Source of the DNA: Gaeumannomyces sp. JS-464
Lineage: Eukaryota > Ascomycota > Sordariomycetes > Magnaporthales > Magnaporthaceae
Direction of reading: 5' to 3'
Length of the DNA stretch: 64,000 nt
Assembly (NCBI GenBank): GCA_002197995.1
Contig: NGZR01000008.1
Coordinates: 930,001 to 994,000 of the forward strand
Part shown: piece by piece, positions 54,877-64,000 of the stretch
Position numbering within the stretch: the stretch's first letter is position 1
Layout of the letters: each line of letters opens with the position of its first letter
Made by a program: the position numbers and the translations under genes
The notes under the pieces: model-generated
What the model was told of the DNA's origin: nothing
What the model saw: only the letters and a program-made list of their open reading frames with translations
Database searches by the model: none

Positions 54877-55787
54877 ACTTGCACTCGTTATGAGCCCAAA
54901 AGCCCGAGGCGTCATAAATGATGCCTTCGCCAGTCGCTCTGTCGACACTAGCGTTGCCACACCACAGGTCGCCGTGCACCAGTGCGGGCACAAGCTTGCG
55001 ACCGCCAGTCTCCAGGGGCCTCAAAAGCCGAGGGATGACCTTGTCAAAAATTGCGGGGAGGAGCTCGTTCAGCTCCGAGTCCGGCCCGGCCCTTTCCTCG
55101 CGCACATTCAGGACATGCCTAAGCCCCCGCGCGAAAAAGACCTCCCATTTGTCGCACCACGTATTGTCCTGGGGGAGATTGCCATTGTACGTTACGCAAT
55201 GGAAACCAAACTTTCCCTCGGGAGAAGTGCCACTCGAGTGCAAGCGGGCCAGGTTGGTACAAAACGACTTCTCTGGCGGGCGCGCTACCGGATCCAGGTC
55301 GTAGTACTCGCACACGTAGAAGTGCGAATTGTCGTCGGCCCGGAAGGTGCCCCAGGCGATGGGTTTAGGGCAAAACCCCGGAGTGATGGCGTGAATGGCG
55401 GCGGTAGATTCGTATTCGCCTCTCAGCGCCTCCCTCCCATGGTGGCCAACGGAGACCTGCAATGGGGTTAATGCCAGAATTAGCCCGAACGTCTCTCCTT
55501 TGCACTGATGGAAAAAACTGCATAGATAGATATCCGACCTTGACAAAGTACTTCTTTTCCTTCCCATCCGTCTGCTGCACGATGATCCGATGAGCGACTG
55601 CCCACGCCGACTCGATCAACTTTGCAATACCCAGGACCCTTTCCACGGATGGGAGTGCTATTGGTTGCCGTTAGCTCAGCGTTTAAATATATTCACAGCC
55701 GTAGCCACACGCTAAATTTCCCGCTGGAAACCAACCTTTTATAATGGCAGGATCAACCTCGCCATTTTCCTCGTTGGAAGCACTCAT
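54524..55787 (-). CDS. Fructosamine/ketosamine-3-kinase, 5 exons
   Basis: Fructosamine-3-kinases phosphorylate ketosamines on glycated proteins and so help remove them. Minus-strand exons 55787-55736, 55657-55539, 55456-54883, 54788-54665 and 54584-54524 total 930 nt: 309 aa, no stop. Landmarks: MSASNEENGEVDPAIIKALP, EKKYFVK, GEYESTAAIHAITPGF, PKPIAWGTF, GKFGFHCVTYNGNLPQDNTW, VIPRLLRPLETGGR, VHGDLWCGNASVD (catalytic loop), DASGFWAHNEYELGNWRP, SEPKEDYDGRNQLYGL and RFNLHASALY. Intron 3 (54882-54789) is GC-AG type: its GCAAGT donor is needed to restore the family sequence HNEYELGNW. It contains a T40 tract on the coding strand. The other introns use GT donors (GTTGGT, GTCGGA, GTATGA) with AG acceptors. 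Length and motif order are normal, so the gene is probably functional if the GC-AG intron is spliced. Confidence 0.9.
54836..54875 (+). repeat. A40 tract inside the kinase intron
   Basis: Forty consecutive A on the plus strand (T40 in the transcript), lying wholly within intron 3 of the fructosamine kinase gene, just after its GC donor. Confidence 0.95.
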
Positions 55788-56829
55788 TCTGCTTGATGTG
55801 CCTCCGGCCAATGCAAAAGCGGGCAGTGCCCGCCGGCGCGCGGATAGGTGAAGTCGTAGATGATCTGGCCCTCGGTCGTTCCCTGGCGGGATCCAACGAG
55901 GGGCCTGCTTTGTCTGGGGCGCGTGGCCCACGAGAGGGGCCGACCGCTAGGTCCGAGGACCTATCGCTGCTGGTCGTTTTTAAAGCTCGTTGCTTGCTGT
56001 TAATGATAACTGAAAATAAGCCGTACGAGGTCAGTGTGACAAGGGGCTAAAGGTGGCCTAAAGGGACGAGTTTATTGAAGAAGCGAAATCTCTCGGTGGG
56101 GTTGGCCAGCGTTAGATAAAGCGTCCCAGCCATTTCGAAGAGATGAAAAACAGAAGGCCTGGCCACGGTGGGCGGCAAAGGTGTGAGGGCATGATCACAC
56201 CTCGGGGATCGTGATGGAGGGAGGGTGGAGACAATATTTGTGGAGAAGGTCATGCAGTCGCACACCCCCGCCAATCATTATTGATCCTTTAACGACACGT
56301 TACCACCACATACCTAGTGGGCACAAGCGCGCAACGTCGGAATCATCCCGGACCTATCAATGGCTTTTTCGCATTGACCTTATCACGGTTGGTACCAACA
56401 CTACAGACCTCCCAATTTCCCCGCAAACGGCTGCTCCACAACCGCTCGCGACAGCCCCTTAGTCCAGTGCCCCAGTCACTCTTCCCCAACCGCTTCGCAC
56501 ACCGGGAACAGACCCCTCTCGGTCTCCCTCATTATCAGCTTCGACGTCCTCCCCGCCGTTCGTCACATGGGGACTTCCAAACGGGGCCATGCAGGCCTTC
56601 GAGGCGAGGAATGCCGAAAAGTCCTCGATAGATACCCGACGGCCCCGAGGCTTAGTACCGAGGTCTAAGGGCCGCTTGCGCTAGGTAACTACGTACCTTG
56701 GCACTGGTCATATGGCGGCTTATATAAAGACGACCAACACCTGTATCCCCTTCGAAAGATTATGCTTCTTTAAGCATCCCATCCTCCAAGCCTGCACTGC
56801 ACCTTTGCTACAACCCCCTTTCGCTTCTC
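55788..56829. other. Intergenic; TATA box near the right end
   Basis: A tatataaag box near 56721 and pyrimidine-rich sequence precede the relic at 56830. No other gene recognised. Confidence 0.4.
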
Positions 56830-57174
56830 ATGAGTTTCTCCCAGCTTACGACCGCGGATCTTCAGGACGAAATCAAGTCCCTTGAACAACAGCTCACCAC
56901 CACCAACCGATGTGGCTAAATCCAGCAGCGCATCGCCGAACTCGACCGCAAACTCTACCGCATCACCATTGATACAACCTTCAAAATAGCTAGCGTTATA
57001 ACCAGCGTTGAGGAAGTAGCGAAGAGGTTTGAACTTTATCTAGATAAGCACCATCCTGAGCCTTCGGCCCGACCAACGACTAGTCAGTCTTTCTCACCAT
57101 GTCCCCTTTTTTCCCCAACAGGGTCGCCGCCGCGCGCTAAGAAGAGCCTGACTCCCCTTCCCTATCAACTTTAA
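56830..57174 (+). pseudogene. Small coiled-coil ORF with one stop
   Basis: From ATG 56830 the frame reads MSFSQLTTADLQDEIKSLEQ, QLTTTNRCG, TAA (56917-56919), IQQRIAELDRKLY, VEEVAKRFELYLDKHHPEPS and a Pro/Ser-rich end at TAA 57172-57174. A CAA-to-TAA change explains the stop. It has a plausible promoter. It may be the start of a retroelement gag or a small gene; no family recognised. Confidence 0.4.
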
Positions 57175-59750
57175 CAGTTTCACCGTCCGGTCACAAGCCC
57201 CCTCCGGCATAGAGGTGCCCGCTACCTCAAGCTCCCAAGGGCTTACAGGGTATCAACAAACCCGGCCCCCTATTTAGCCTCCTGATCACCAGCCAACCGA
57301 CAAGATGTTCCCATAAGGCACCCCGAGGGGCCCTTATCCCTCAACAGCCCCCTACTTCTGGTGGTGCCCTAGTGCAGCTCTGCAAGGTGGCCGAGGCCCA
57401 GAAAGCCTATATCCAGGACCTTGTGCACCCTTGAGAGGACGGAGGGACTGGGGGATCACGAAATTTACGGATCAACAAGGAAGGGAGCAGAAAGACAGGT
57501 TTTTGGTAGTCTGGATCGTGTATAATACCTACTCCCCGGCTCCCTTTTTGGTAGATAGATCCCTTCCTTCTTTATGCACAATACGGAGGACCTCTTCCTA
57601 AAGTATAACGATCGTTGTTGTTACGGAGCAAGCCCTGGCCTACGCCCAAACCACCATTAACCCCGTATATAGACGGCCTTTCTCTCCTCGCGCCGTTCTG
57701 GATATGCTAGGCGGCGAGCGTGTGGAGCGCACGCTCCTCCTCCGGAGCGTCCCTTAAGGGGCCGCTCCAATTGGGAATCTAGCTCCTCCACGCTTGGAGG
57801 GCAAGATTCAGCAACGTCAATACTGGGACCTGACTACTTGGCACTCGCTACTTTTCTTGCGCCTTGGGCACTGCGTCGTCAGGATCTGCCCGGAGATCCC
57901 GGACCAGGGATATTCGGGCCCTATATTCGTCGCTCGTGGCGAGAGCGACGGCATGGAATTAGTAGGACGCCTGGGCGACGCTAGATAGGCAAGACGATAC
58001 ACAAACATGCACAGCAGAAAAGACCTGGGGTGGCTTCGGGGCACAATATATTTTTGCTTCTTGCTCCGATTTAATAACCATGAATCCCTCCCTTTTGTGG
58101 TTACACTTTGGCACACTGCAGGCCGGTCCCTAAGTTTCCTTACGCTATGCCCTTGGGCGTTAACGTCCTGACGACGTTAGATAAGCTGAGGCGGGAGTGA
58201 TCCTGCCACTACCGGTTCATTATCATGACCCCGGGTTCGAATCCCGTCGGGATTTGGTCCTTGGTTTCATGCCGGCCTCGGCTCGGCACTCGGGTATGCC
58301 TTCACGCCCGCTTGCCGTAAAGTTGACCAAAGTCGTGGAAGACGAGGCGATGTTGGTTGCGAAAGTGTGGTGGGGTGGCTAGATCCCTGAGCACTACCTG
58401 AGCACTTATTAGGGTGGAAAACAAAACGGTGATATCGCCACGACGCCGCATCAAGCAATAAGGTCTGCATTGACACACCATCAGCCCCTTTCACTGGACT
58501 TCCAACCTTTTATAAATGAAACCCGAACGGGTATTAACGTGAGCGTCTCGAATTAAGGGGCGCCTCGGTTGTGCACGTTTACTTGGGCCCAGAGGGAGCC
58601 TTTTAATCGGGTTTATATTGTCCTATACTGCGGCAATGGCTGGTCGACAACCCCTCCATCGTATTTGCGTAATCCGCTATGCAAGCGTTTAAATTATGCA
58701 TATGTTTAATTGTTTGCACCCAGGTGCCGAAAAATTCCCTCCAAACTGGGCGTGCGAGTTTGCGCGACCATTCGCGTTGAGATGCAGTGTTGACGCGACG
58801 AACACGGTGTGATGGATTTCATCCTCGGGTTCTTCGCGACAAAACGCGTTTCGCTAAGCCACGTCAGCCACAAATTATGCATAACCGCTGCCCGGCGCTG
58901 TCAAAGCCCTACCAATCACCAAGCGCGTCAGCCACAAATTCGCACGTCGTCCGCATTAAAGTGGCCAGCTGCCCCACGTCACGCGAATCTTTCTTCCACT
59001 CAAGCATCGCTCGCTTGATTGAGCCGGCCTGCGAAATACCGAACGCTTTAACCGCCGACCGATTGTCGACGCTGCCCCGCACGCAAAGGCCAGGACACTT
59101 GGGGCTTGATTCGTGTCTCGAATCAATCCCTTCGAGCACCCTCCTGGCTGTCGGCCTGTCTGCCTCGGTCGTTGCCGCCGCCACCTGTCCGTCTTCAAGG
59201 GCGCCCGTTTGTTGCGCTTTTAGAACGCCTCGCAGCGCAAACGAAACGACTCCCCGACCCGGCCAGGGCTCACGCACTCACGCAACGCACGCACCGCACG
59301 CACTCATCAGCCAGCCCTGCCCGGCACCTACCTCGTCCCTCTTTACCACGAGCCACCCCAATTGCGCTTCGACCCCACGACATACAACGAGGTCGCTCAG
59401 GCCGACCAGCAGCAAGCAGGCCGGAGCATTATCGGCTTCCCGAGCGAGACTGCCAGTCACAAGCTCGCTTTTTATCGTGCGCGGCCTCCGCTTCTTCGTG
59501 TCCCTTGATGGTGAGCAGGCTTCATGCTTCTTTCTGCTTGTCAAGCGCAAACCTGATGTTCCTCGTGCCCGTATTCGCATCTCCACCCCGGGTCTCCATC
59601 TCACATCCAGTCATACTCCCCTCGTGTCCCTCCCAATGCCAACCCTTCCGTCTAATCGTCACGATCAGTCTGGGAACCACTCCCAACGACCGAGGCAATT
59701 CGCCGACGACCTTGTCCGCTCGATCCTCGACGACCGCCCGGCTTAACGCG
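57175..59750. other. Intergenic; tRNA-like box and short repeats
   Basis: GGTTCGAATCC at 58234-58244 matches an RNA polymerase III B box in a short T-arm-like stem, but no cloverleaf or A box is convincing. A cgtcagccacaaatt repeat occurs near 58863 and 58927. Long open frames after 58787 lack ATG-based support and precede the coiled-coil gene. Confidence 0.35.
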
Positions 59751-62700
59751 ATGGCAGCCCCAGCAAGCGATCCCTTCCCTGACGCGCCTCCCGAAGCCAA
59801 ATTCCTCCTTTCCAACCCTAAGGCCAAGGAATACTTTGAAAGCAAAGTAGTAAGTCGCGCCCGCGCCCGCGACCGCGACACAAGGTTCCGGGAACTGGAG
59901 GAGGAAAACGCAAGGCTTAAAGAGCAGGTTGAGGAAAATGCCCAGCAGCGGGCTGAGAAGCTGGCTGAAAAGCTAGCTGAGGAGAGGGCCCAGCAGCTGG
60001 CTGAGAAGCTGGCTGAGAAGCTGGCTGAGGAGAAGGCTGAGAAGCTGGCTGAGGAGAAGGCCCAGCAGCAGGCTAAGGAGATCAGACGGCAGGCCGAGGA
60101 GAACCAATACCTGCAGGCAGAGCTTGACAAAATGCGCCAAAGCGAGCAGCAAAGTACAGCCGGGACCAGCAAGCAGGCTGAGAAGCGTGCCAAGAACAGA
60201 GAGAGAGAGCTGGCCGAACAGCACGCCAAAGAGATCGCGAATATCCAGGCCGAGGCAGCCAAGAAGATAGAGGAACTAGAGGCCGAAAAGGAGCGGCTCA
60301 AACAGGAGGCTGAAGAGGCCAAGAGACAGGCCGAGCTTAAGCTTCGTCAACAGAATACGGCCGGGACTGGTGAGCAGCACATCAAGCAGGCAACCTCTGA
60401 ACAAAAGCTAACTATCGACTTAAATGCAGTCTCTGGAGCACCTGCATCGGGCCCTCTGTCATCCTCGGCTGCGTCATCGACGGCGAGCAGCGAGCAAGAG
60501 AGCAGCGCCGGCTCCACCGATTCAGCAAGCACTTCCAGCACTTCCAGCAGCAACTCCCGCGAAAGCCAGTCGGGTGCACCTCCAACGAAACCCGCACCAC
60601 TTGAGGTCGACCCCGGCTCTGGACGAGAAACCCCTCGAGGTTTCCTCCCGATCAATTCACCGCTGAGCGATGCTCACGCCGCATCAAGCAGCGATCCCGA
60701 ACCGGGGTCGTCCAGCAGTCCCACCCAAGATGCAGCCGACATCGATATGCCCGACGCCGCACCCCCAGGCAGCAATCCCGGAGCACAGTCACCGTCTAGC
60801 AGTTCCCTCAGCAGCCCCCCGATAGTTCCTCTCAGGGTACACCCGACCCTCCCCTAAACGCCGATAAGATCTCTGTGGTCGACCTCGAAATCTCGGAACC
60901 GCAAAGGCCGCGATCAGTTCTTAAGAAGCCCAATTTCACGGGGCCCACGAACCCAGGCTTATTGACGCGGTTAGGTGGGGAAAAGCGCATTTCCAAGAGA
61001 AGGGGGTCGACGAGTTCGAACCTGATAAGCTTATGAGGGCCGGGGTGTTCCATGAAGTTGGCACCATAAAATCATGGCCGGTGATTGACCACCGATCGCT
61101 GCTGGTGCGTTCAGGAAAATGGAGAATAAAGACTTTGCTGTCATCCTCTGCCATGTTCAGGATAGGCTCCAACTTTCGGGGGCAAGCCTAATCATTTCGT
61201 TGTGGCCATTGTCGACTGCAGGGAGGAAACGGTGGAAAACTTGCAGGAAAAAAGCAAAGGGGGGTTTACACACTGGGGAATGCAACGAGACATGGCAGAC
61301 AGGGTGCGGGGGAATTGTGAGAAAGAATTGGGGTTTGAACTAGAAGACGTCCGCAACGAGGTAAGGAGAGCCCTCGAAAACTTGGTCGATATGTTTTCTA
61401 ACCTTTTTTATTTTTTCAGCTTGGCGACTATACCGGCCTCACCTGTCTGTTTCAATGTTTGACGGCCGTTCTATCCTACTTCGGGGAAACAACCCCCCCC
61501 AAAGCGATAACCAGCACTTAAAGCGATGGTTTTATCTCGACATGCTATTGAAACACTGGGTCGACTGCCACAACGAGGAGGCCACGTCTGCCGACACGCA
61601 AACAGCTATAGCCGAGGGCGCTTTTGCCGCGGGTCCCCCGCCGGGATCTGCCGGCCAGCACGGAGACAAAGCTATGGTCGAAGGCGTTCCAAGCGACGGC
61701 TCTGTTCCCCACTCTCCTCTGTCGGCCGCCTATTTCACTTCGGCTCAATTCGCCCCACCGGCCGGGCAATCCCGAAGTCCGCTCCCTAACGAGCCGATCA
61801 CGCGCGAGCTAGTCTTCCCCCCCGAGGCAGACACTACCCCTGCTGATGAGGAGGCTGGTTCTGCCCTACGGCGGTCCTCAAGGCAAGTCACTTTGCGCCC
61901 TGCGCCTGCCGAGGCTTCCATGGGCTCCCCAAGGGGCCCTCAAAGGAGGAAACACTCCGCAGGCAAGCGAGGGTCAGCAATACACACTGGACAAAGAAAC
62001 CCAGAATCACACGAACCAGAGGACGGGCAAGACAGGCTGCAAAACGAGTCACCAGCGAAGCAGAAGGAAAACACTCCATCTCCCCAGGCTATAGCAACCC
62101 TGCGCAGTGCACGGCAAAACGCACCGAGAGTGGCAAAAGACGCGAGCGGAGAGCAGCCCGAGTGCGGCGAGCAGCAGGGCGAACCCGTCGAATCACCAAG
62201 GTTACGGAGAAGCAAACGGGCTGCTGGCTCAGATGAACCGCCGTCCGACGAGCCACCATCCAAGCGAAAGCCCCGTTCCGTAGCCAGCATGGCGGAACAT
62301 CTACGCGACGCAAACGCTATCGCACGGTTGAGGGGTCACATCAGAGCTTCGAGGGAAAATGGACAGCTTCCAGAGTTAAAGGTCAAGGAAAAAGATGGTG
62401 TCTGCGCAGCAGTTGCATATTGCAAGATTGCGATTCAGGCTAAGCAGTCAGCTGGCTACTGTGGCTTAATGTCATGGATAGCATGGGCTTCAGCTAATAA
62501 GCTTCTCAACCTTGAGAAGGAGAAGGCGAACAGACAGCGCAACTCTGACGATGTGCTTAAAAAAGCGCATTCTGAAATTGCTGCTACCTTATCATATGGT
62601 ACGTTCAAAAATCGCCTTTCAGAAGCAGGGAAATTGGAAAATTTGGGAGCATTTATGGCCATGCTTCCCTTCAATGGACAACTAGACGACGGTACAGCAC

Positions 62701-62933
62701 TTCGGGATTACCAAAGGGTTGGGCAAGACGAGATGGAACAGTTGAAGGAGCGGTCAGCGAGGGGTATTGGTTCACAATTGGCAAAGGTGGCGGACGAGTT
62801 TCTGGCAGCTTTGCGGGAAGGCAAGGCGTACGCCAGAAGGGCTTGGGAAGATGTCGCTGAAACAGAACTGGTGAAATTAACCCTGCAGCGACAAGTGGAG
62901 CTGCTTCAGCTCAGAGAAGCTGGCGCAGAATGA
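59751..62933 (+). CDS. Large unrecognised coiled-coil protein (frame-broken)
   Basis: ATG 59751 (MAAPASDPFPDAPPEAKFLL) opens a frame with a long coiled coil (about residues 45-215) built of KLAEKLAEE-type heptads. A Ser/Pro/Ala-rich linker follows. Frame changes near a C6 run (60815-60820), near 60955, at a G5 run (61178-61182) and at a C8 run (61493-61500) join it to further coding blocks. These are QQPPDSSSQGTPDPP, VRWGKAHFQEKGVDEFEPDK, HFVVAIVDCREETVENLQEK and GFTHWGMQRDMADRV. A clean intron follows at 61361-61419 (GTAAGG donor, TCTAACC branch, TTCAG acceptor), then LGDYTGLTCLFQCLTAVLSY, HLKRWFYLDMLLKHWVDCHN, a basic low-complexity region and a helical C-terminus to TGA 62931. The segments may instead be two genes. 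No family is recognised; function unknown. Confidence 0.5.
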
Positions 62934-62964
62934 CAATTCAATCTCATTCCTATTGGTTGTGTAA

Positions 62965-63002
62965 TTAGTCAGCACGTCAGCCCAGGCTGACGTGCTGACT
63001 AA
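62965..63002. repeat. 38-bp near-perfect palindrome
   Basis: Two 18-bp arms, TTAGTCAGCACGTCAGCC and its exact reverse complement, are separated by 2 bp (CA). It starts 31 bp after the stop of the large coiled-coil gene. It could form a strong hairpin in the 3' UTR or mark the end of a mobile unit. Confidence 0.95.
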
Positions 63003-64000
63003 CGGATGCTTGGAGGCATTTATCGATCGATGCACCTCGAGGTCGGACCTAGCCGATTTTGGGGGCCCAACGACCCGTGTTCCGGCAGGCGGTACCAGCA
63101 CCCCCGCCGCCCTGGCATCGCGCTATGAGACACACCTCGGTCAACGCGGCTTATGACGGCGGTCAACTCCTGGAGCGACGCACGATACGGAGCACGCGGA
63201 GGGCGCGCGACATGGAGAATTTCAGACGGCGTGGCCATCGTGCTGCAGGCCGAGTTACTTGATCTGCCGTTGTTACTGTCGGTGTCGACGCCATTTGCTC
63301 CTCTTCTCGATCGGTTTGCGGTAGATGGGGCATATTGTCCGCTTCCGCTTCCGCTTAGCCATAGGTTTATTCATCTCGACAGGTCTAAGGGCACTCTTAA
63401 GCCTCCAGTATAATCCTGGGCAGGAAAAGGACGGTCAGTCAGGAATGTTTCGCGTTCCACCTCCAAGCTAGATCCAAATACGTACCACATGCATCGCAAA
63501 CGGTATGAACCGCTTTCGTTCCTCCACCACAAAGGGTGGAAATTATCTCACAATTGTAGCATTTAATGGTGCTCTGGCTCTTTTTGAGGGCCGGCGAATG
63601 GCAATACGGCTGGGATTGGCGGGGAGGTCGGCGATGCGGCTTTTAGTAAAGGTTATTAAACGAAATTTTAAAAGTGATTTAGAGCAAAAACCTGTCGCTA
63701 ACTCTAAGGCAATGGTGCTGGCGGTTTCTACGGGTAGTGTTGTTAGTATTAGATCCGGCTGGCACGGGAGCTACAGGGGCAAGGGAGATAAGGCGAGCCG
63801 GCCGGACCTTACCAGTGCAGAGACAATAGGTGGAAGCCCAGGTCGTGATCGACACCATCAAAGTCGAGTCTCCCGGCGCGAAAGTTTACATCTTCCAGTT
63901 GGCCTGTCAAGCATAAGCGTTGATGATTCGCTTTAGGCACATCGGCTAGATCCTGACAGACTCAATAAGATGCGAGCCGCGTCGGCAACAAGGGCCTTCT
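63003..64000. other. No gene recognised
   Basis: Short open frames only on both strands. No motifs or repeats of note to the end of the window. Confidence 0.35.

Noticed and set aside
54890..55471. Plus-strand open frame of 193 codons
   Set aside because: It lies opposite the well-supported fructosamine kinase exons and has no domain.
62965..63002. Hairpin as a bacterial-type terminator
   Set aside because: The context is eukaryotic and there is no T tract after the stem.
62965..63002. Helitron 3' end
   Set aside because: A CTAA lies at the stem end, but the spacing is wrong, no 5' TC end was found and no Rep/helicase is present.
1..64000. Starship giant transposon
   Set aside because: No DUF3435 tyrosine recombinase captain gene or defined element edge was seen; NLR-like and accessory genes alone are not enough.
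1..64000. Secondary-metabolite gene cluster
   Set aside because: No polyketide synthase, NRPS, terpene synthase or grouped oxidoreductases were found.

Overview
The window reads as filamentous ascomycete (Pezizomycotina) nuclear DNA. Genes carry short introns (about 50-130 bp) with GTANGN donors, CTNAC-type branch points and CAG/TAG acceptors. Several families are typical of these fungi: KMT6/EZH2 SET, FunK1 kinase, HNH_2, DUF3716, Zn2Cys6, NACHT-TPR, fungal calpain and fructosamine kinase. There is no bacterial operon structure, rRNA or biosynthetic gene cluster. It looks like a repeat-rich accessory or subtelomere-like region in which working genes sit among relics.

Genes that read cleanly once introns are removed: a 447-aa Cys-rich protein (1245-2588), a four-exon HExxH metallopeptidase-like protein (29789-31441), a BTB/POZ protein (35073-36112, minus), a Zn2Cys6 protein (41653-42792) and a five-exon fructosamine-3-kinase (54524-55787, minus). 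Genes with good coding quality but one-base frame breaks, mostly at homopolymers: a coiled-coil/acidic protein (7988-9414), a KMT6-type H3K27 methyltransferase (15008-18344), an HNH_2 protein (19829-20670), a chromodomain protein (21261-22645), a calpain (47024-50239) and a large unrecognised coiled-coil protein (59751-62933).

Truncated or decayed copies: SRA-YDG (2750-3265), an RNA polymerase second-largest-subunit-like fragment (12300-13405), chitinase GH18 joined to FunK1 (24190-25094), a CWC24-like zinc-finger gene (31785-32550), a NACHT-TPR protein (37232-39484) and a GATA factor (50897-52338). Mobile DNA: Ty3/gypsy pol (6556-7110), Ty1/copia RNase H with LTRs, a solo LTR with a perfect 5-bp target duplication (34349-34943), a 579-bp MITE with TTA target duplications (40844-41422), and two dispersed repeat families.

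Two kinds of damage are separable. Relics and transposons carry stop codons and lost zinc ligands explained by CpA-to-TpA transitions on one strand or the other, the pattern of repeat-induced point mutation (RIP). Several conserved genes carry only single-base length changes at homopolymers, which could be assembly error. Three chromatin-related genes (SRA-YDG, KMT6-type SET, chromodomain) lie within 20 kb. Taxonomic placement below Pezizomycotina is not supported by anything I can see.
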